DNA from: JAAFJT01 sp043772905
GTDB taxonomy: Bacteria; Bacteroidota; Bacteroidia; Chitinophagales; Saprospiraceae
Direction: 5' to 3'
NCBI GenBank assembly: GCA_043772905.1
Contig: JAYVFS010000066.1
Location: forward strand, 41,411 to 105,410
Length of the DNA stretch: 64,000 bases
Below, piece after piece: positions 1-8,357 of the stretch (its first letter is position 1; each line of letters begins with the position of its first letter). A program made the translations under genes and the position numbers. Below the pieces are notes generated by a model. That model searched no databases. It was not told where the DNA came from and worked only from the letters and a program-made list of their open reading frames with translations.

Positions 1-88
1 AGATTAGAAACGGTATTTTCTGAATATCATCAGCCAATATTTCCAAAGCAAAGGGTTCGTCATCAACAGCGATGCAACGTAAAGTCAT
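1..88 (-). CDS. LytTR-type response regulator, N-terminal fragment
   Basis: Reading leftward, this codes for a receiver-domain start of the form MTLRCIAVDDEPFALEIL, with the acidic pair (VDDEP) that binds magnesium in CheY-like receivers. The gene runs off the left edge, so the LytTR DNA-binding domain is inferred from the partner kinase, not seen. The chosen ATG (88-86) overlaps the kinase stop as ATGA, the usual coupled arrangement; an ATG two codons earlier (94-92) is also possible. It is the likely phosphorylation target of the adjacent LytS-like kinase. Confidence 0.8.
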   Translation of the reverse strand, partial: MTLRCIAVDDEPFALEILADDIQKIPFLI

Positions 89-1167
89 GTCCATTCTATT
101 TTTAGGTAAACGTGATAAGTATCGTCTTTTTCTGTTATGTCTAAGGTGTGCCGATTCGGATAATGCAAAGCCAACCGTTTTTGCACATTTTGAACACCAA
201 TGCCCGAATCATCGTTTTCTGTTGGTTTGTTTTCTTCAAAAATATGGTTGCGGCTTTCAAAAATCAAAGCTTCATCAGTCGTGCGTATCGAAATGATGAT
301 TTCTGAATGAATTTGGCTGTGAAAACCATATTTAAACGCATTTTCGACAAACGAAATCAACAAAAGTGGCTCTATAGAATGTCCTCGAATCGTTCCTTCT
401 TGCGTAAATTGTACGGCATCAGGATTGGTCAACCGCATTTTTTGGAGGTCAATATAGTTATGCAAATGATTGACTTCCTGCTCCAACGACACTTTTTCTT
501 TATTGGTTTGATAAATCATATACCGCAACAATTGCGACAATTTAACAATCGCATCTTCCGTCGCCGCCGATTTTTGACGTGCCAACCAACGGATATTATT
601 CAAAGTGTTGAACAAAAAATGTGGGCTGATTTGCAATTTCAAAACCGCTAATTCTGCCGCCATTTTTTCCAAAGCCATTTGTTGTTTTTCCTCTGCGTGC
701 CGCAATCTATCACGCTCCAAAGCCATGCCGCTACTCACGCCCACAACCAAACCAAAAGACAAAATCGTACCCAACAGCCGGGCCAAACCCGACCTGTCTT
801 TGGGCAAAGGTGGACGCATATACGTCAACGAAGGCTGCATCAATTCGGGTAATTGTGGACGCGGAGGTGGTGTATTATTTTGTGTTGACAAACTATCAAT
901 ACTCATTAAAACAACAAAACTCACTATCAGTATGCCAAAAGATACAAAGACGCTATTCTTCTTTAAAATATTGGGTGTCAATATATTAAGATTTAAATAA
1001 AAAACACCTATCAAAAAAACGGCACTGCCCAACCTGTTTAAAAAATGGAGATTGAATGCTTCCATCTGAAAACTATCCGTCATCATAAAGAATGAAAGCG
1101 GCAGTAACATAAATATCAACCAACCGAATATATGCCACAAATAGGTGTTCTTTTCAAAAAAATGCAT
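85..1167 (-). CDS. LytS-like sensor histidine kinase
   Basis: A 360-residue membrane sensor kinase of the LytS/YehU (His_kinase, PF06580) family. Hydrophobic segments fill roughly residues 10-75, with a further one near 135-150. The phospho-acceptor box is LKLQISPHFLFNTLNNI, where the family's PHFLFNTLN signature is intact. The ATPase part has the N-box ENAFKYG and the glycine box GIGVQNVQKRL. It would autophosphorylate on His and pass the phosphate to the response regulator that overlaps its stop codon. Neither the sequence nor the context reveals the signal; this family in Bacteroidota often sits near envelope or nutrient genes. Confidence 0.88.
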   Translation of the reverse strand: MHFFEKNTYLWHIFGWLIFMLLPLSFFMMTDSFQMEAFNLHFLNRLGSAVFLIGVFYLNLNILTPNILKKNSVFVSFGILIVSFVVLMSIDSLSTQNNTPPPRPQLPELMQPSLTYMRPPLPKDRSGLARLLGTILSFGLVVGVSSGMALERDRLRHAEEKQQMALEKMAAELAVLKLQISPHFLFNTLNNIRWLARQKSAATEDAIVKLSQLLRYMIYQTNKEKVSLEQEVNHLHNYIDLQKMRLTNPDAVQFTQEGTIRGHSIEPLLLISFVENAFKYGFHSQIHSEIIISIRTTDEALIFESRNHIFEENKPTENDDSGIGVQNVQKRLALHYPNRHTLDITEKDDTYHVYLKIEWT

Positions 1168-1194
1168 GCTCTGTTTTTTTTATTCTTTCTGCCG

Positions 1195-1202
1195 CAAAAT
1201 TA
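1195..1202 (-). promoter_or_regulatory. Probable -7 element for the LytS kinase gene
   Basis: On the minus strand the sequence reads TAATTTTG, matching the Bacteroidota -7 consensus TAnnTTTG, 28 bp before the kinase ATG. A TTTG lies upstream but with a 22-bp rather than 19-bp spacer, so the -33 part is weak. Confidence 0.45.
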
Positions 1203-1287
1203 TCTCTATTATCGAAGGCAATAACAAAACTTCTATACACATTCAATCTCACTCTCTACACATAGGAAAAAAGACATAATGTCTGTC

Positions 1288-1295
1288 TAATTTTG
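1288..1295 (+). promoter_or_regulatory. Probable -7 element for the PqqD/ATP-grasp cassette
   Basis: TAATTTTG fits TAnnTTTG and faces the PqqD-like gene, about 105 bp before its ATG. There is no good TTTG at the expected -33 position. It would give a leader of roughly 100 nt. Confidence 0.35.
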
Positions 1296-1400
1296 AGCGT
1301 CTTAATAATAGGAACAGGGAAAGTAGTTGATTCAGCATCAAACAGTTTCTTTGAACGTATAAAATTTATACTCATCACATTTTACGTCATACATCTAAAT

Positions 1401-1643
1401 ATGAAAATTAAAAAAAATCTCGCATTAAGCGACACAGGCTTTGTTTTTAATCCGTCAACAGGCGATTCTTTTTCCGTCAATCCCATCGGTTTAGAAATTT
1501 TACGCTTGATAAAATCGAGCAAATCGGAGGCTGAAATTACACAATACATCCTCGATACCTACCAAACGGACAGAGAAACGATTGAAAAAGACTATTACGA
1601 CTTCACAAAAATGCTGCAAACGCTTAAACTCGCTGAAGCATGA
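1401..1643 (+). CDS. PqqD-family peptide-binding protein
   Basis: A small 80-residue protein beginning MKIKKNLALSDTGFVFNP. The pattern of an N-terminal strand with GFVFNPSTGDSFSVNPIGLEIL, then a helical region ending YDFTKMLQTLKL, is the winged-helix PqqD fold that presents peptide or amino-acid substrates to modifying enzymes. The reading frame is open further upstream to 1293, but the conserved domain starts at 1401, so that ATG is preferred. Its stop overlaps the next start as ATGA, so it is translationally coupled to the ATP-grasp enzyme. PqqD-like proteins in such cassettes are usually substrate carriers; the substrate here is not known. Confidence 0.75.
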   Translation: MKIKKNLALSDTGFVFNPSTGDSFSVNPIGLEILRLIKSSKSEAEITQYILDTYQTDRETIEKDYYDFTKMLQTLKLAEA

Positions 1644-2692
1644 ACAACCGACAAAAAATAACCGTTGCCGTCACAGGCTTGAACAATGTGGACAGCCCGG
1701 GCTCTGGCATTCCTGTCATTCGGGGTTTATTGGAATCCACGATTTACGATGTCCGTATCATCGGTTTGTCTTATGAACCGATGGAACCGGGCATATATAT
1801 GCGTGATTTGGTGTCAAAAACTTACCAAATTCCTACACCTGCCACAGGGCAAGCGGCTTTGATGAATCGTTTGCGCTACATTCAAGCCATTGAACACATT
1901 GATGTGTTGATTCCCAATTTTGATGCAGAATTATTCAATTTTATCAAGCTCGCCGACCCCCTCAGTAAAGAACTCGGTATCAAGACTTTTTTACCGACTT
2001 TGGCACAATTTGAGGAACGCCACAAGTGGCAACTCGATGAATTTGGCGAAAAATACGGTATTAAAGTGCCTAAAAGTAAAAAGATTGCGGCGGCTTATGA
2101 CATCAAAAAATTAGAAGACCACTTCTCTTATCCGCTTGTTGTCAAAGGTAAATATTACGATGCAACCATCGCTTATTCTGCCGAACAAGCCGTTAGTGCT
2201 TTTCATAAAATAGCTGCCAAATGGGGCTTACCCATTATCATTCAAGAGTTTACGAAAGGTACAGAAGTTAATGTGACCGCACTCGGTGACGGAAACGGCA
2301 ATACAATTGGCGCAGTCGCTATGCGCAAACAAGTCATCACCGACAAAGGGAAAGCATGGGCGGGCATCACGATTGACGATGAAAATCTCTTGGAAATGAC
2401 AACCGATTTTATCCGCAAAACAAAATGGCGTGGTCCATGCGAAATAGAAGTCATTCGCACCGACGACGAGGATTATTACCTCATCGAAATCAATCCACGT
2501 TTCCCCGCTTGGGTGTATCTCGCGGTTGGTGCAGGGCAAAATCACCCCGAAGCCTTACTCAAATTGGCACTCGGCGAAACCGTTGAACCATTCGGAGAAT
2601 ACGAAGTCGGCAAGCTGTTTATCCGTTATTCCTACGATATGATATGCAATTTGGCAGATTTTCAACAGATTTCGACTGTTGGGGAGCTGTAA
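1640..2692 (+). CDS. ATP-grasp ligase (carbamoyl-phosphate-synthase-like)
   Basis: A 350-residue ATP-grasp enzyme. The N-terminal part (residues 1-100) is a pre-ATP-grasp Rossmann-like lobe. The central lobe contains PLVVKGKYYDATIAYS and IIIQEFTKGTEVNVTALGDG, and the magnesium-binding strand YYLIEINPRFPAW (about residues 280-292) carries the conserved E-x-N-P-R. These enzymes join a carboxylate to an amine or thiol using ATP through an acyl-phosphate. It overlaps the PqqD-like gene and lies just ahead of a PLP decarboxylase, suggesting a dedicated pathway that ligates and then decarboxylates an amino acid or peptide. The exact substrate cannot be read from sequence. Confidence 0.8.
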   Translation: MNNRQKITVAVTGLNNVDSPGSGIPVIRGLLESTIYDVRIIGLSYEPMEPGIYMRDLVSKTYQIPTPATGQAALMNRLRYIQAIEHIDVLIPNFDAELFNFIKLADPLSKELGIKTFLPTLAQFEERHKWQLDEFGEKYGIKVPKSKKIAAAYDIKKLEDHFSYPLVVKGKYYDATIAYSAEQAVSAFHKIAAKWGLPIIIQEFTKGTEVNVTALGDGNGNTIGAVAMRKQVITDKGKAWAGITIDDENLLEMTTDFIRKTKWRGPCEIEVIRTDDEDYYLIEINPRFPAWVYLAVGAGQNHPEALLKLALGETVEPFGEYEVGKLFIRYSYDMICNLADFQQISTVGEL

Positions 2693-2696
2693 GAAT

Positions 2697-2729
2697 AGTG
2701 TCGGGGTGACTTCGAGTCACCCCGACACT
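2697..2729. terminator. Perfect 14-bp stem hairpin after the ATP-grasp gene
   Basis: Arms 2697-2710 and 2716-2729 are perfectly complementary (AGTGTCGGGGTGAC) around the loop TTCGA. It begins four bases after the ATP-grasp stop. There is no long T run, so it may act as a partial terminator or RNA-stabilising hairpin inside the operon. It is followed by an imperfect ACTCATCA-type simple repeat. Confidence 0.6.
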
Positions 2730-2777
2730 TAGCAAAAACTCATCATTCAAAACTCATCACTCATCATTAAAATAATT

Positions 2778-4133
2778 ATGAAATTACAATACGAACGCCC
2801 GCTCATCCAACGCATCAACACGGGCTTGATGAACAAATTTGGCACACGCTCGGAGCATACGCCTGTTACGCATATTGACGATGTCGCCGTCAAAGACTTG
2901 ATGAATGAATACGGTTCGCCGCTATTTGTCATCAGCGAAAGGACGATGCGCCAAACCTACCGTGAAGCGAATCGCGCTTTCAAAACACGTTATCCAAAAG
3001 TGCAATTTGCATGGTCTTATAAAACCAATTACATCAATGCAGTTTGCAATGTGTTCCATCAAGAAGGTTCTTGGGGTGAAGTCGTTTCAGGTTTTGAATA
3101 CCAAAAAGCCTTGAACAACGGTGTGCCAGGCAATAAAATCATTTTTAATGGTCCCGACAAAACCATAAGCGAGTTGCGCTTGGCTATTGAAAACGGGTCG
3201 CCGATTCATATTGACCATTTAGACGAGTTGTATTTGTTGCACGAATTGTCGGAAGAAACAAGCAAACGCCCACGTGTCGCTATCCGTGTCAATATGGATA
3301 CAGGCGTGTACCCGATTTGGGACAGATTCGGTTTCAACTATGAAAACGGACAAGCGTGGGATGCGATTAATAAAATTGTTTTAGCCGACAAATTAGATTT
3401 AATTGGTCTTCATGCCCACATCGGTACGTTCATGTTGTCGCCTTCTGCCTACGGTATTGCTGCCACAAAATTGAGCGATTTGGCGTTGAGCATCAAACGG
3501 AAATATCAAAAAACCATTCAATACATTGACTTAGGTGGTGGTTTTGCTTCAAAAAACACCCTAAAAGGGGCTTATTTGCAAGGCGTTGACACCAATCCGA
3601 CTTTTGACCAATATGCCGAAGCCATCAGTACGGCTATCTTAAACGCAGGTTTTTTACAAAATGAATTGCCGCTTTTAATCCTCGAAACAGGACGGGCATT
3701 GATTGATGAAGCAGGTTATCTTTTAGGTTCTGTTATCTCCAACAAGCGGCTTTCAGATGGTCGTCGGGCAACAATTATGGATTTTGGGGTCAATATTTTG
3801 TTCACGTCTTTTTGGTACGACCACAAAATTTCACCCGCGCAAGAGTGCAGTCAATACACCGAAGACTCGGTCATCTATGGTCCTTTGTGCATGAACATTG
3901 ATGTTGTCCGTGAACACATTACTTTGCCTCCTTTGAAGCGCGGCGAACACGTCGTCGTTCATGCCGTTGGTGCTTACAATATGACGCAGTGGATGCAGTT
4001 TATCGCCCTTCGACCTGCCGTTGTGATGATTGATACTGAGGGGGGGACGCACATCATTCGGCAGCGGGAAACTTTGGAGGTAATGGAATCGAGGGAGGTG
4101 AAACCTGCGTATCTGAAAGAATTTAAGCTGTAA
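2778..4133 (+). CDS. PLP-dependent fold-type III decarboxylase (LysA-like)
   Basis: A 451-residue alanine-racemase-fold decarboxylase of the diaminopimelate/ornithine decarboxylase group. The PLP lysine lies in FAWSYKTNYI (Lys about 82), followed by GLHAHIGTF, the phosphate-binding glycine stretch YIDLGGGFA, ETGRALIDEAG and the second-subunit cysteine loop YGPLCMNIDVV. HAVGAYNM matches the C-terminal GAY motif. It is third in the PqqD/ATP-grasp cassette and is probably not the housekeeping lysA: SYKTN replaces the usual YAxKAN, and an insertion surrounds DTNPTFDQYAEA. It probably decarboxylates the product or substrate of the neighbouring ligase. One copy of the interspersed motif encodes DTEGG near the C-terminus. 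Confidence 0.8.
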   Translation: MKLQYERPLIQRINTGLMNKFGTRSEHTPVTHIDDVAVKDLMNEYGSPLFVISERTMRQTYREANRAFKTRYPKVQFAWSYKTNYINAVCNVFHQEGSWGEVVSGFEYQKALNNGVPGNKIIFNGPDKTISELRLAIENGSPIHIDHLDELYLLHELSEETSKRPRVAIRVNMDTGVYPIWDRFGFNYENGQAWDAINKIVLADKLDLIGLHAHIGTFMLSPSAYGIAATKLSDLALSIKRKYQKTIQYIDLGGGFASKNTLKGAYLQGVDTNPTFDQYAEAISTAILNAGFLQNELPLLILETGRALIDEAGYLLGSVISNKRLSDGRRATIMDFGVNILFTSFWYDHKISPAQECSQYTEDSVIYGPLCMNIDVVREHITLPPLKRGEHVVVHAVGAYNMTQWMQFIALRPAVVMIDTEGGTHIIRQRETLEVMESREVKPAYLKEFKL

Positions 4134-4181
4134 TTAAACGCTTTCAAATTGAAATTTCAGTCTTTTAAATTGATTGACAGC

Positions 4182-4377
4182 AACATCTATCATCTTGTAA
4201 CTACCGATTTCAATCGGTGGATTGTGTATAAACCCGCTTCCTACATCTAACCTCTTTACAAAACATCACATAAAAAAACATAGATATTATGTGATGTTTT
4301 GTAAAGAGGTTAGATGTGGACGTGGGGGCGTTTAGACTCCCCTCGTTGAAACGAGAGGTTACAAGATGTTAGATGTT
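4182..4377. repeat. Cloverleaf-like nested palindromic element (MITE-like)
   Basis: Four nested stems lie in a gene-free stretch. The outer arms 4182-4201 and 4358-4377 match at 19 of 20 bases. Inside are a short hairpin at 4203-4218 (ACCGATT/AATCGGT), a perfect 31-bp inverted repeat (4243-4273 with 4287-4317, 13-nt loop), and a short hairpin at 4342-4355 (CTCGTT/AACGAG). The word CATCTAAC recurs in both the outer and central stems. Such nested symmetry fits a small non-autonomous mobile element or REP-type repeat; a folded RNA is the alternative. No transposase is nearby. Confidence 0.6.
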
Positions 4378-4407
4378 TTTCAGCCTATTTTTAGTTTGAA
4401 GTTGTGT

Positions 4408-4713
4408 TCAATAACTTACTTCATAGATGAGTATTTTTTCGGGTTCAACAAAGGGTTGAACTCGTTTTGACAGGCTTTTTTCACTGACGAAATCAACTTT
4501 ACGTTTGAGCAAATCTTCGATTTCGTTCCAAATTTGGAAATATTCTATGGCTGTTGGTAAAAAATCATAATTCAAAACGACCAATAAATCCACATCAGAT
4601 TTTGCAGTCGCTTCGCCACGAGCAAACGAACCAAAAAGATGCACTTTTTGAATCGCTGGTTGGGTCGAAAAGTAGGTTTGCAATTCTTGCAGTTTATTTT
4701 TTGACAGGTGCAT
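4408..4713 (-). CDS. Minimal nucleotidyltransferase (MNT/MntA-like)
   Basis: A 101-residue protein with the polymerase-beta-type nucleotidyltransferase signature VHLFGSFARGEATAKSDVDLLV: the GSFARG loop and the D-x-D metal-binding pair are intact. In known MNT-HEPN toxin-antitoxin pairs the MNT protein adenylylates and neutralises a HEPN RNase. No HEPN gene is adjacent: the left side is the palindromic element and the right side is a divergent transporter gene. It is therefore an orphan, possibly the survivor of a broken pair. Confidence 0.8.
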   Translation of the reverse strand: MHLSKNKLQELQTYFSTQPAIQKVHLFGSFARGEATAKSDVDLLVVLNYDFLPTAIEYFQIWNEIEDLLKRKVDFVSEKSLSKRVQPFVEPEKILIYEVSY

Positions 4714-4834
4714 TTTTTATTATTTTTTTACAAAAATACACTTTTTCAGATAAAAACATACCCCACATTATTTTTTCAAAGATAAATATATCGTTCAAAA
4801 GAATTGACTGAACGATGAAAAATAATTTTTATAA

Positions 4835-7102
4835 ATGACTTTAAAACCCATCATCAAACCTTACTTCAACGGCTTAATCAGCAGTTACAGTCAAGTGTTT
4901 TTCAGCGACAATAAAGCGTATGCGTATTGGTTGTTGTTGGCTTCATTTGCCAATTGGACTTCGGGCGTATCGGGTGCAGTGAGCGTTGCCATCAGCTTGG
5001 GGTTTGCGGCGTGGTTGGGTTTGGATAAAGCCTTGATTCGGGTTGGATATTACAGCTACAACGCCTTGCTGTTGGGTTTAGCGATGGGTCTGTATTATGA
5101 ATTCAGCCTTAGTTTTTGGCTATTATTGACCGTTTTCAGTATTTTATCAGTCTTTTTAACAAAAGGGTTATCCATTTTTTTTGAAAAATACGCTTTGCCT
5201 GTCCTCAATATGCCGTTCATTTTGACGCTGTGGGCAATGACTTTGAGCGTCCGCAGTTTTCAAACGGTGCACCTGAGTGAAAGAGGGCTTTTTAAGCTCA
5301 ATGAACTCTACGCAACAGGCGGCATGACGCTTGTGAATGTCTATCAATGGTTGACAGATATTACTTTACCGCCTTTGATTGATGCCTATTTCAAGTCTTT
5401 GGGTGCCATTTATTTCCAATTTTCAACGATTTCGGGCATTTTTATAGCCGTTGGCTTGTTGTTGTATAGCCGTATTGCCTTCACTTTGTCTATTGTCGGA
5501 TTTTTGACGGGTTTCTACTTTTTTCAAACTTTGAACGGTTCTGTTTCTGAATATTTGTATGCGGCTGTGGGTTTCAATTACATTCTAGCTGCCATTACTT
5601 TAGGCGGTTTTTACGTCGTTCCTTCGCGTAAATCGTACATTTTAGCCATTATTTCGGCTATGATTATCGCTATTTTATATGCGGCATTGTCTGGTATTTT
5701 TATAAAATTACAACTGCCTGTTTATACATTTCCATGTACGGCAACGATTTTATTGATATTAATCTCTTTGAAATACAAGCCTGAAGCCAAAGGGTTGGAA
5801 TTGGTGCCGATTCAAAATTATTCGCCCGAAAAAAACCTTTACAAGCATATTTACCGCAAAGAACGCTACAAAAACGATACGTTTATACACATTCACCCAC
5901 CGTTTTTTGGCGAATGGTACATCTCGCAAGGGCATAATGGCGGCATCACACATATCGGCGATTGGCAATATGCTTGGGATTTTGTCATCGTTGATGAAAA
6001 CCAAAAGACGTATCGCGGCTTGGGTTATGACTTGACCGATTATTATTGTTACAACGTCCCGATTCTCGCTCCTGCCGATGGTTATGTTGTGCAAATCATT
6101 GATAATGTGGAAGATAACGATGTGGGTGGCATGAATTTACAGCAAAATTGGGGAAATACAATTATCATCAAACATACTGAGGGGTTGTTTTCAAAAATCA
6201 GCCATATCAAACAAGGCACGTTTAAAGTGGCTATTGGAGACTTCGTTTATCGCGGTCAATGGCTTGCTAATTGTGGCAATTCGGGGCGTTCACCTGAGCC
6301 ACATATTCATTTTCAATTGCAAACGACACCGCATGTGGGCTCAAAGACGCTGAATTATCCTTTGGCGTATTTTATGGAAACCCTTGCCCCCAACCCCAAA
6401 GGGGAGTCTGATGTAACTCAAAACTCAAAACTCAAAACTCAAAACTCGAATACTGAGGGGGGGCTTGAATTTCATGCGTTTGATATTCCAAAAGAAAAAA
6501 GCATCGTTACAGGCATCAACGCAACCTCGTTGTTAACACAAGCGTTTTTGTTGACACCCGGTACTATCTTTCAATGGGAAGAAAGGACTGTGACAAAAGG
6601 AAAAGAAACAAAAAAAATATTGAAGTGGGAAGTTTTCACCGATGCCTATAATCAGACGTATATTTGCTGCGCTCAAACGGAATCGTATGCTTATTTTGTG
6701 AATAACGGCACTTTATTGTATTTCACGGATTTTGTTGGCGACCGTCAATCAGCATTGTATCTATTTTATGTCGGTTGTCATAAAATACTTTTAGGCTATT
6801 ACAATAATCTGATTATCAACGACTTACTGCCTATAACAGGGATTTACAACGGTGTTTTAAAAGTGATTCAAGATGTCGTTGCACCCTTTTATTTGTTTTT
6901 AAAAGCGGATTATCAATCAACTTGTACGTCAATTGACGATGTGAATTATCCACGAGAGATGAGCCTTCACAGCCAAGCACGGGTTTTGTTAGGTAAGAAA
7001 ATTCAAAAACAAATGGATTTTGATATTGATGTTGATGACAAAGGGTTGACGAGTTTTAAGGCGCAGGAAAAAGATAAGATTAGGATTTTAAAACGACTAT
7101 AA
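4835..7102 (+). CDS. Urea transporter fused to an M23-type peptidase domain
   Basis: A 755-residue two-part protein. Residues about 10-315 are hydrophobic and carry the urea-transporter (PF03253) start YSQVFFSDNKAYAYWLLLASF and YYSYNALLLGLAMGLYYEFS. Residues about 350-515 form an M23/lysostaphin-like domain with WQYAWDFVIVDE, PILAPADGYVVQI and the metal-ligand segment EPHIHFQLQ. The remaining 220 residues are unassigned. The linker near 6384-6470 contains a simple CTCAAAA repeat and a copy of the interspersed motif (NTEGG), so it looks inserted and flexible. The M23 half lacks an obvious N-terminal zinc histidine and may not be catalytic. The gene is followed closely by two secreted TPR proteins. 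Confidence 0.82.
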   Translation: MTLKPIIKPYFNGLISSYSQVFFSDNKAYAYWLLLASFANWTSGVSGAVSVAISLGFAAWLGLDKALIRVGYYSYNALLLGLAMGLYYEFSLSFWLLLTVFSILSVFLTKGLSIFFEKYALPVLNMPFILTLWAMTLSVRSFQTVHLSERGLFKLNELYATGGMTLVNVYQWLTDITLPPLIDAYFKSLGAIYFQFSTISGIFIAVGLLLYSRIAFTLSIVGFLTGFYFFQTLNGSVSEYLYAAVGFNYILAAITLGGFYVVPSRKSYILAIISAMIIAILYAALSGIFIKLQLPVYTFPCTATILLILISLKYKPEAKGLELVPIQNYSPEKNLYKHIYRKERYKNDTFIHIHPPFFGEWYISQGHNGGITHIGDWQYAWDFVIVDENQKTYRGLGYDLTDYYCYNVPILAPADGYVVQIIDNVEDNDVGGMNLQQNWGNTIIIKHTEGLFSKISHIKQGTFKVAIGDFVYRGQWLANCGNSGRSPEPHIHFQLQTTPHVGSKTLNYPLAYFMETLAPNPKGESDVTQNSKLKTQNSNTEGGLEFHAFDIPKEKSIVTGINATSLLTQAFLLTPGTIFQWEERTVTKGKETKKILKWEVFTDAYNQTYICCAQTESYAYFVNNGTLLYFTDFVGDRQSALYLFYVGCHKILLGYYNNLIINDLLPITGIYNGVLKVIQDVVAPFYLFLKADYQSTCTSIDDVNYPREMSLHSQARVLLGKKIQKQMDFDIDVDDKGLTSFKAQEKDKIRILKRL

Positions 7103-7111
7103 TTTAGCTCT

Positions 7112-7144
7112 AACGTCGGCGAGGTTTTGAACCTCGCCGACGTT
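7112..7144 (+). terminator. Perfect 15-bp stem hairpin after the urea transporter
   Basis: Arms 7112-7126 and 7130-7144 (AACGTCGGCGAGGTT and complement) enclose a 3-nt loop, nine bases after the stop codon. An A-rich tract rather than a T run follows. An interspersed-motif copy begins eight bases further on. The hairpin probably terminates or protects the upstream transcript. Confidence 0.6.
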
Positions 7145-7187
7145 CAAAAAATACTGAGGGGGTCTAAACAACAGAATTAAGAAAATA

Positions 7188-8357
7188 ATGAAACGACTAA
7201 AGTTACTCATTTTTATGCTATTCGTAGCTTGTCAATTACAAGCACAAAAAGCTGCCGATTATGTACAAATTGACAAACAAACTTATGATGCTTTTATCAA
7301 AAAAGACTGGAAACAAGTAACGACGATTGGACAAACGGCAATTACTGAGGGGGTGGATTATTACTTTTTGCGCTATCGAATCGGGGTGGCTTTTTATGAA
7401 AGGGGACAATACCGTTCAGCGATTCCACATCTTGAAAAAGCATTGATTTTCAATGGTTTCGATGAAGTATCGAGAGAATATTTGTACTATTCTTACTTGT
7501 TTAGCGAGCGTTTTTCAGATGCTGAAAGAGTGAGTAAAACATTTAGTAAAGCGACTAAAAAGCGACTTAAAATTTATCCGCCACCTTTTCTAACAACGGC
7601 AACGGCTGAATTAGGTACTAAATTACCGAGTTTCGATTCTCTTAGGGCAATGACTTTTACAGGCATAGGTGTTGGTCATCGAATAGGTGATGTGGCAACT
7701 GCTTTTTACAATTTTTCGACAGTCAATCAAACGGGTTATTATGGCAAAGTGGCTCAAAAACAATACTATCTCGGTGTAAATGTGCCTTTGAAAAATGGCT
7801 TTTCGATACAACCCGCTTTTCATTTGATTGATTTAAATTTGACATCAACAAGTCCGTATGTCAGTAGTTTTCACAGAACCGATTTTTTGGGTGCGGTGCA
7901 AGTTTTAAAACATTTTACGATGTTTGATGCAAGCGTAAATGCTTCACAATCAAACCTTTATAATAAATATCAAACGCAAGTCGGGGCAGGCATTACGGTT
8001 TATCCGCAACTCAATAATCAATTAGCGTTATCTGCAAATGCGACTTGGCAGAAAGATTCAACGGTTTCAACGGTGCTGTTTCAATTATCAGCCCGTTATC
8101 GTCCGACACCACAGTGGGAACTTTCGGCACATTTTTATTCAGGCAATGCCCTCAATGTCAATGAGTTAAATGGTTTTTTAGTGAACAACAGTTATGATGT
8201 TTTAAAGAACAGATTTGGTGCAATGGTACGTTTTAATGCGACTAAAAATCTATCCATTTACGCATTGGGACAATTTGAAAATAGAGCTGAAAGTTATTAT
8301 AAAGTTGTCTATCAAAATATGACTTTGGGTATTGGTTTACAATATTTGTTTTTATAA
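7188..8357 (+). CDS. Secreted TPR protein with C-terminal outer-membrane barrel
   Basis: A 389-residue protein with a clear signal peptide (MKRLKLLIFMLFVACQLQAQ). Residues 25-130 hold TPR-like helices (YYFLRYRIGVAFYERGQYRSAIPHLEKALIF). From about residue 150 the sequence alternates polar and aromatic residues in beta-strand style and ends in YLFL, as outer-membrane barrels do. It has an interspersed-motif copy at 7343 (ITEGV). It lies between the urea-transporter fusion and another TPR protein, so a shared envelope role is likely; the substrate is unknown. Confidence 0.65.
   Translation: MKRLKLLIFMLFVACQLQAQKAADYVQIDKQTYDAFIKKDWKQVTTIGQTAITEGVDYYFLRYRIGVAFYERGQYRSAIPHLEKALIFNGFDEVSREYLYYSYLFSERFSDAERVSKTFSKATKKRLKIYPPPFLTTATAELGTKLPSFDSLRAMTFTGIGVGHRIGDVATAFYNFSTVNQTGYYGKVAQKQYYLGVNVPLKNGFSIQPAFHLIDLNLTSTSPYVSSFHRTDFLGAVQVLKHFTMFDASVNASQSNLYNKYQTQVGAGITVYPQLNNQLALSANATWQKDSTVSTVLFQLSARYRPTPQWELSAHFYSGNALNVNELNGFLVNNSYDVLKNRFGAMVRFNATKNLSIYALGQFENRAESYYKVVYQNMTLGIGLQYLFL

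Noticed and set aside
6420..6460. CTCAAAACTCAAAA array as a CRISPR
   Set aside because: Units are 7-8 bp and continuous, with no spacers; it is a simple repeat inside a coding linker.
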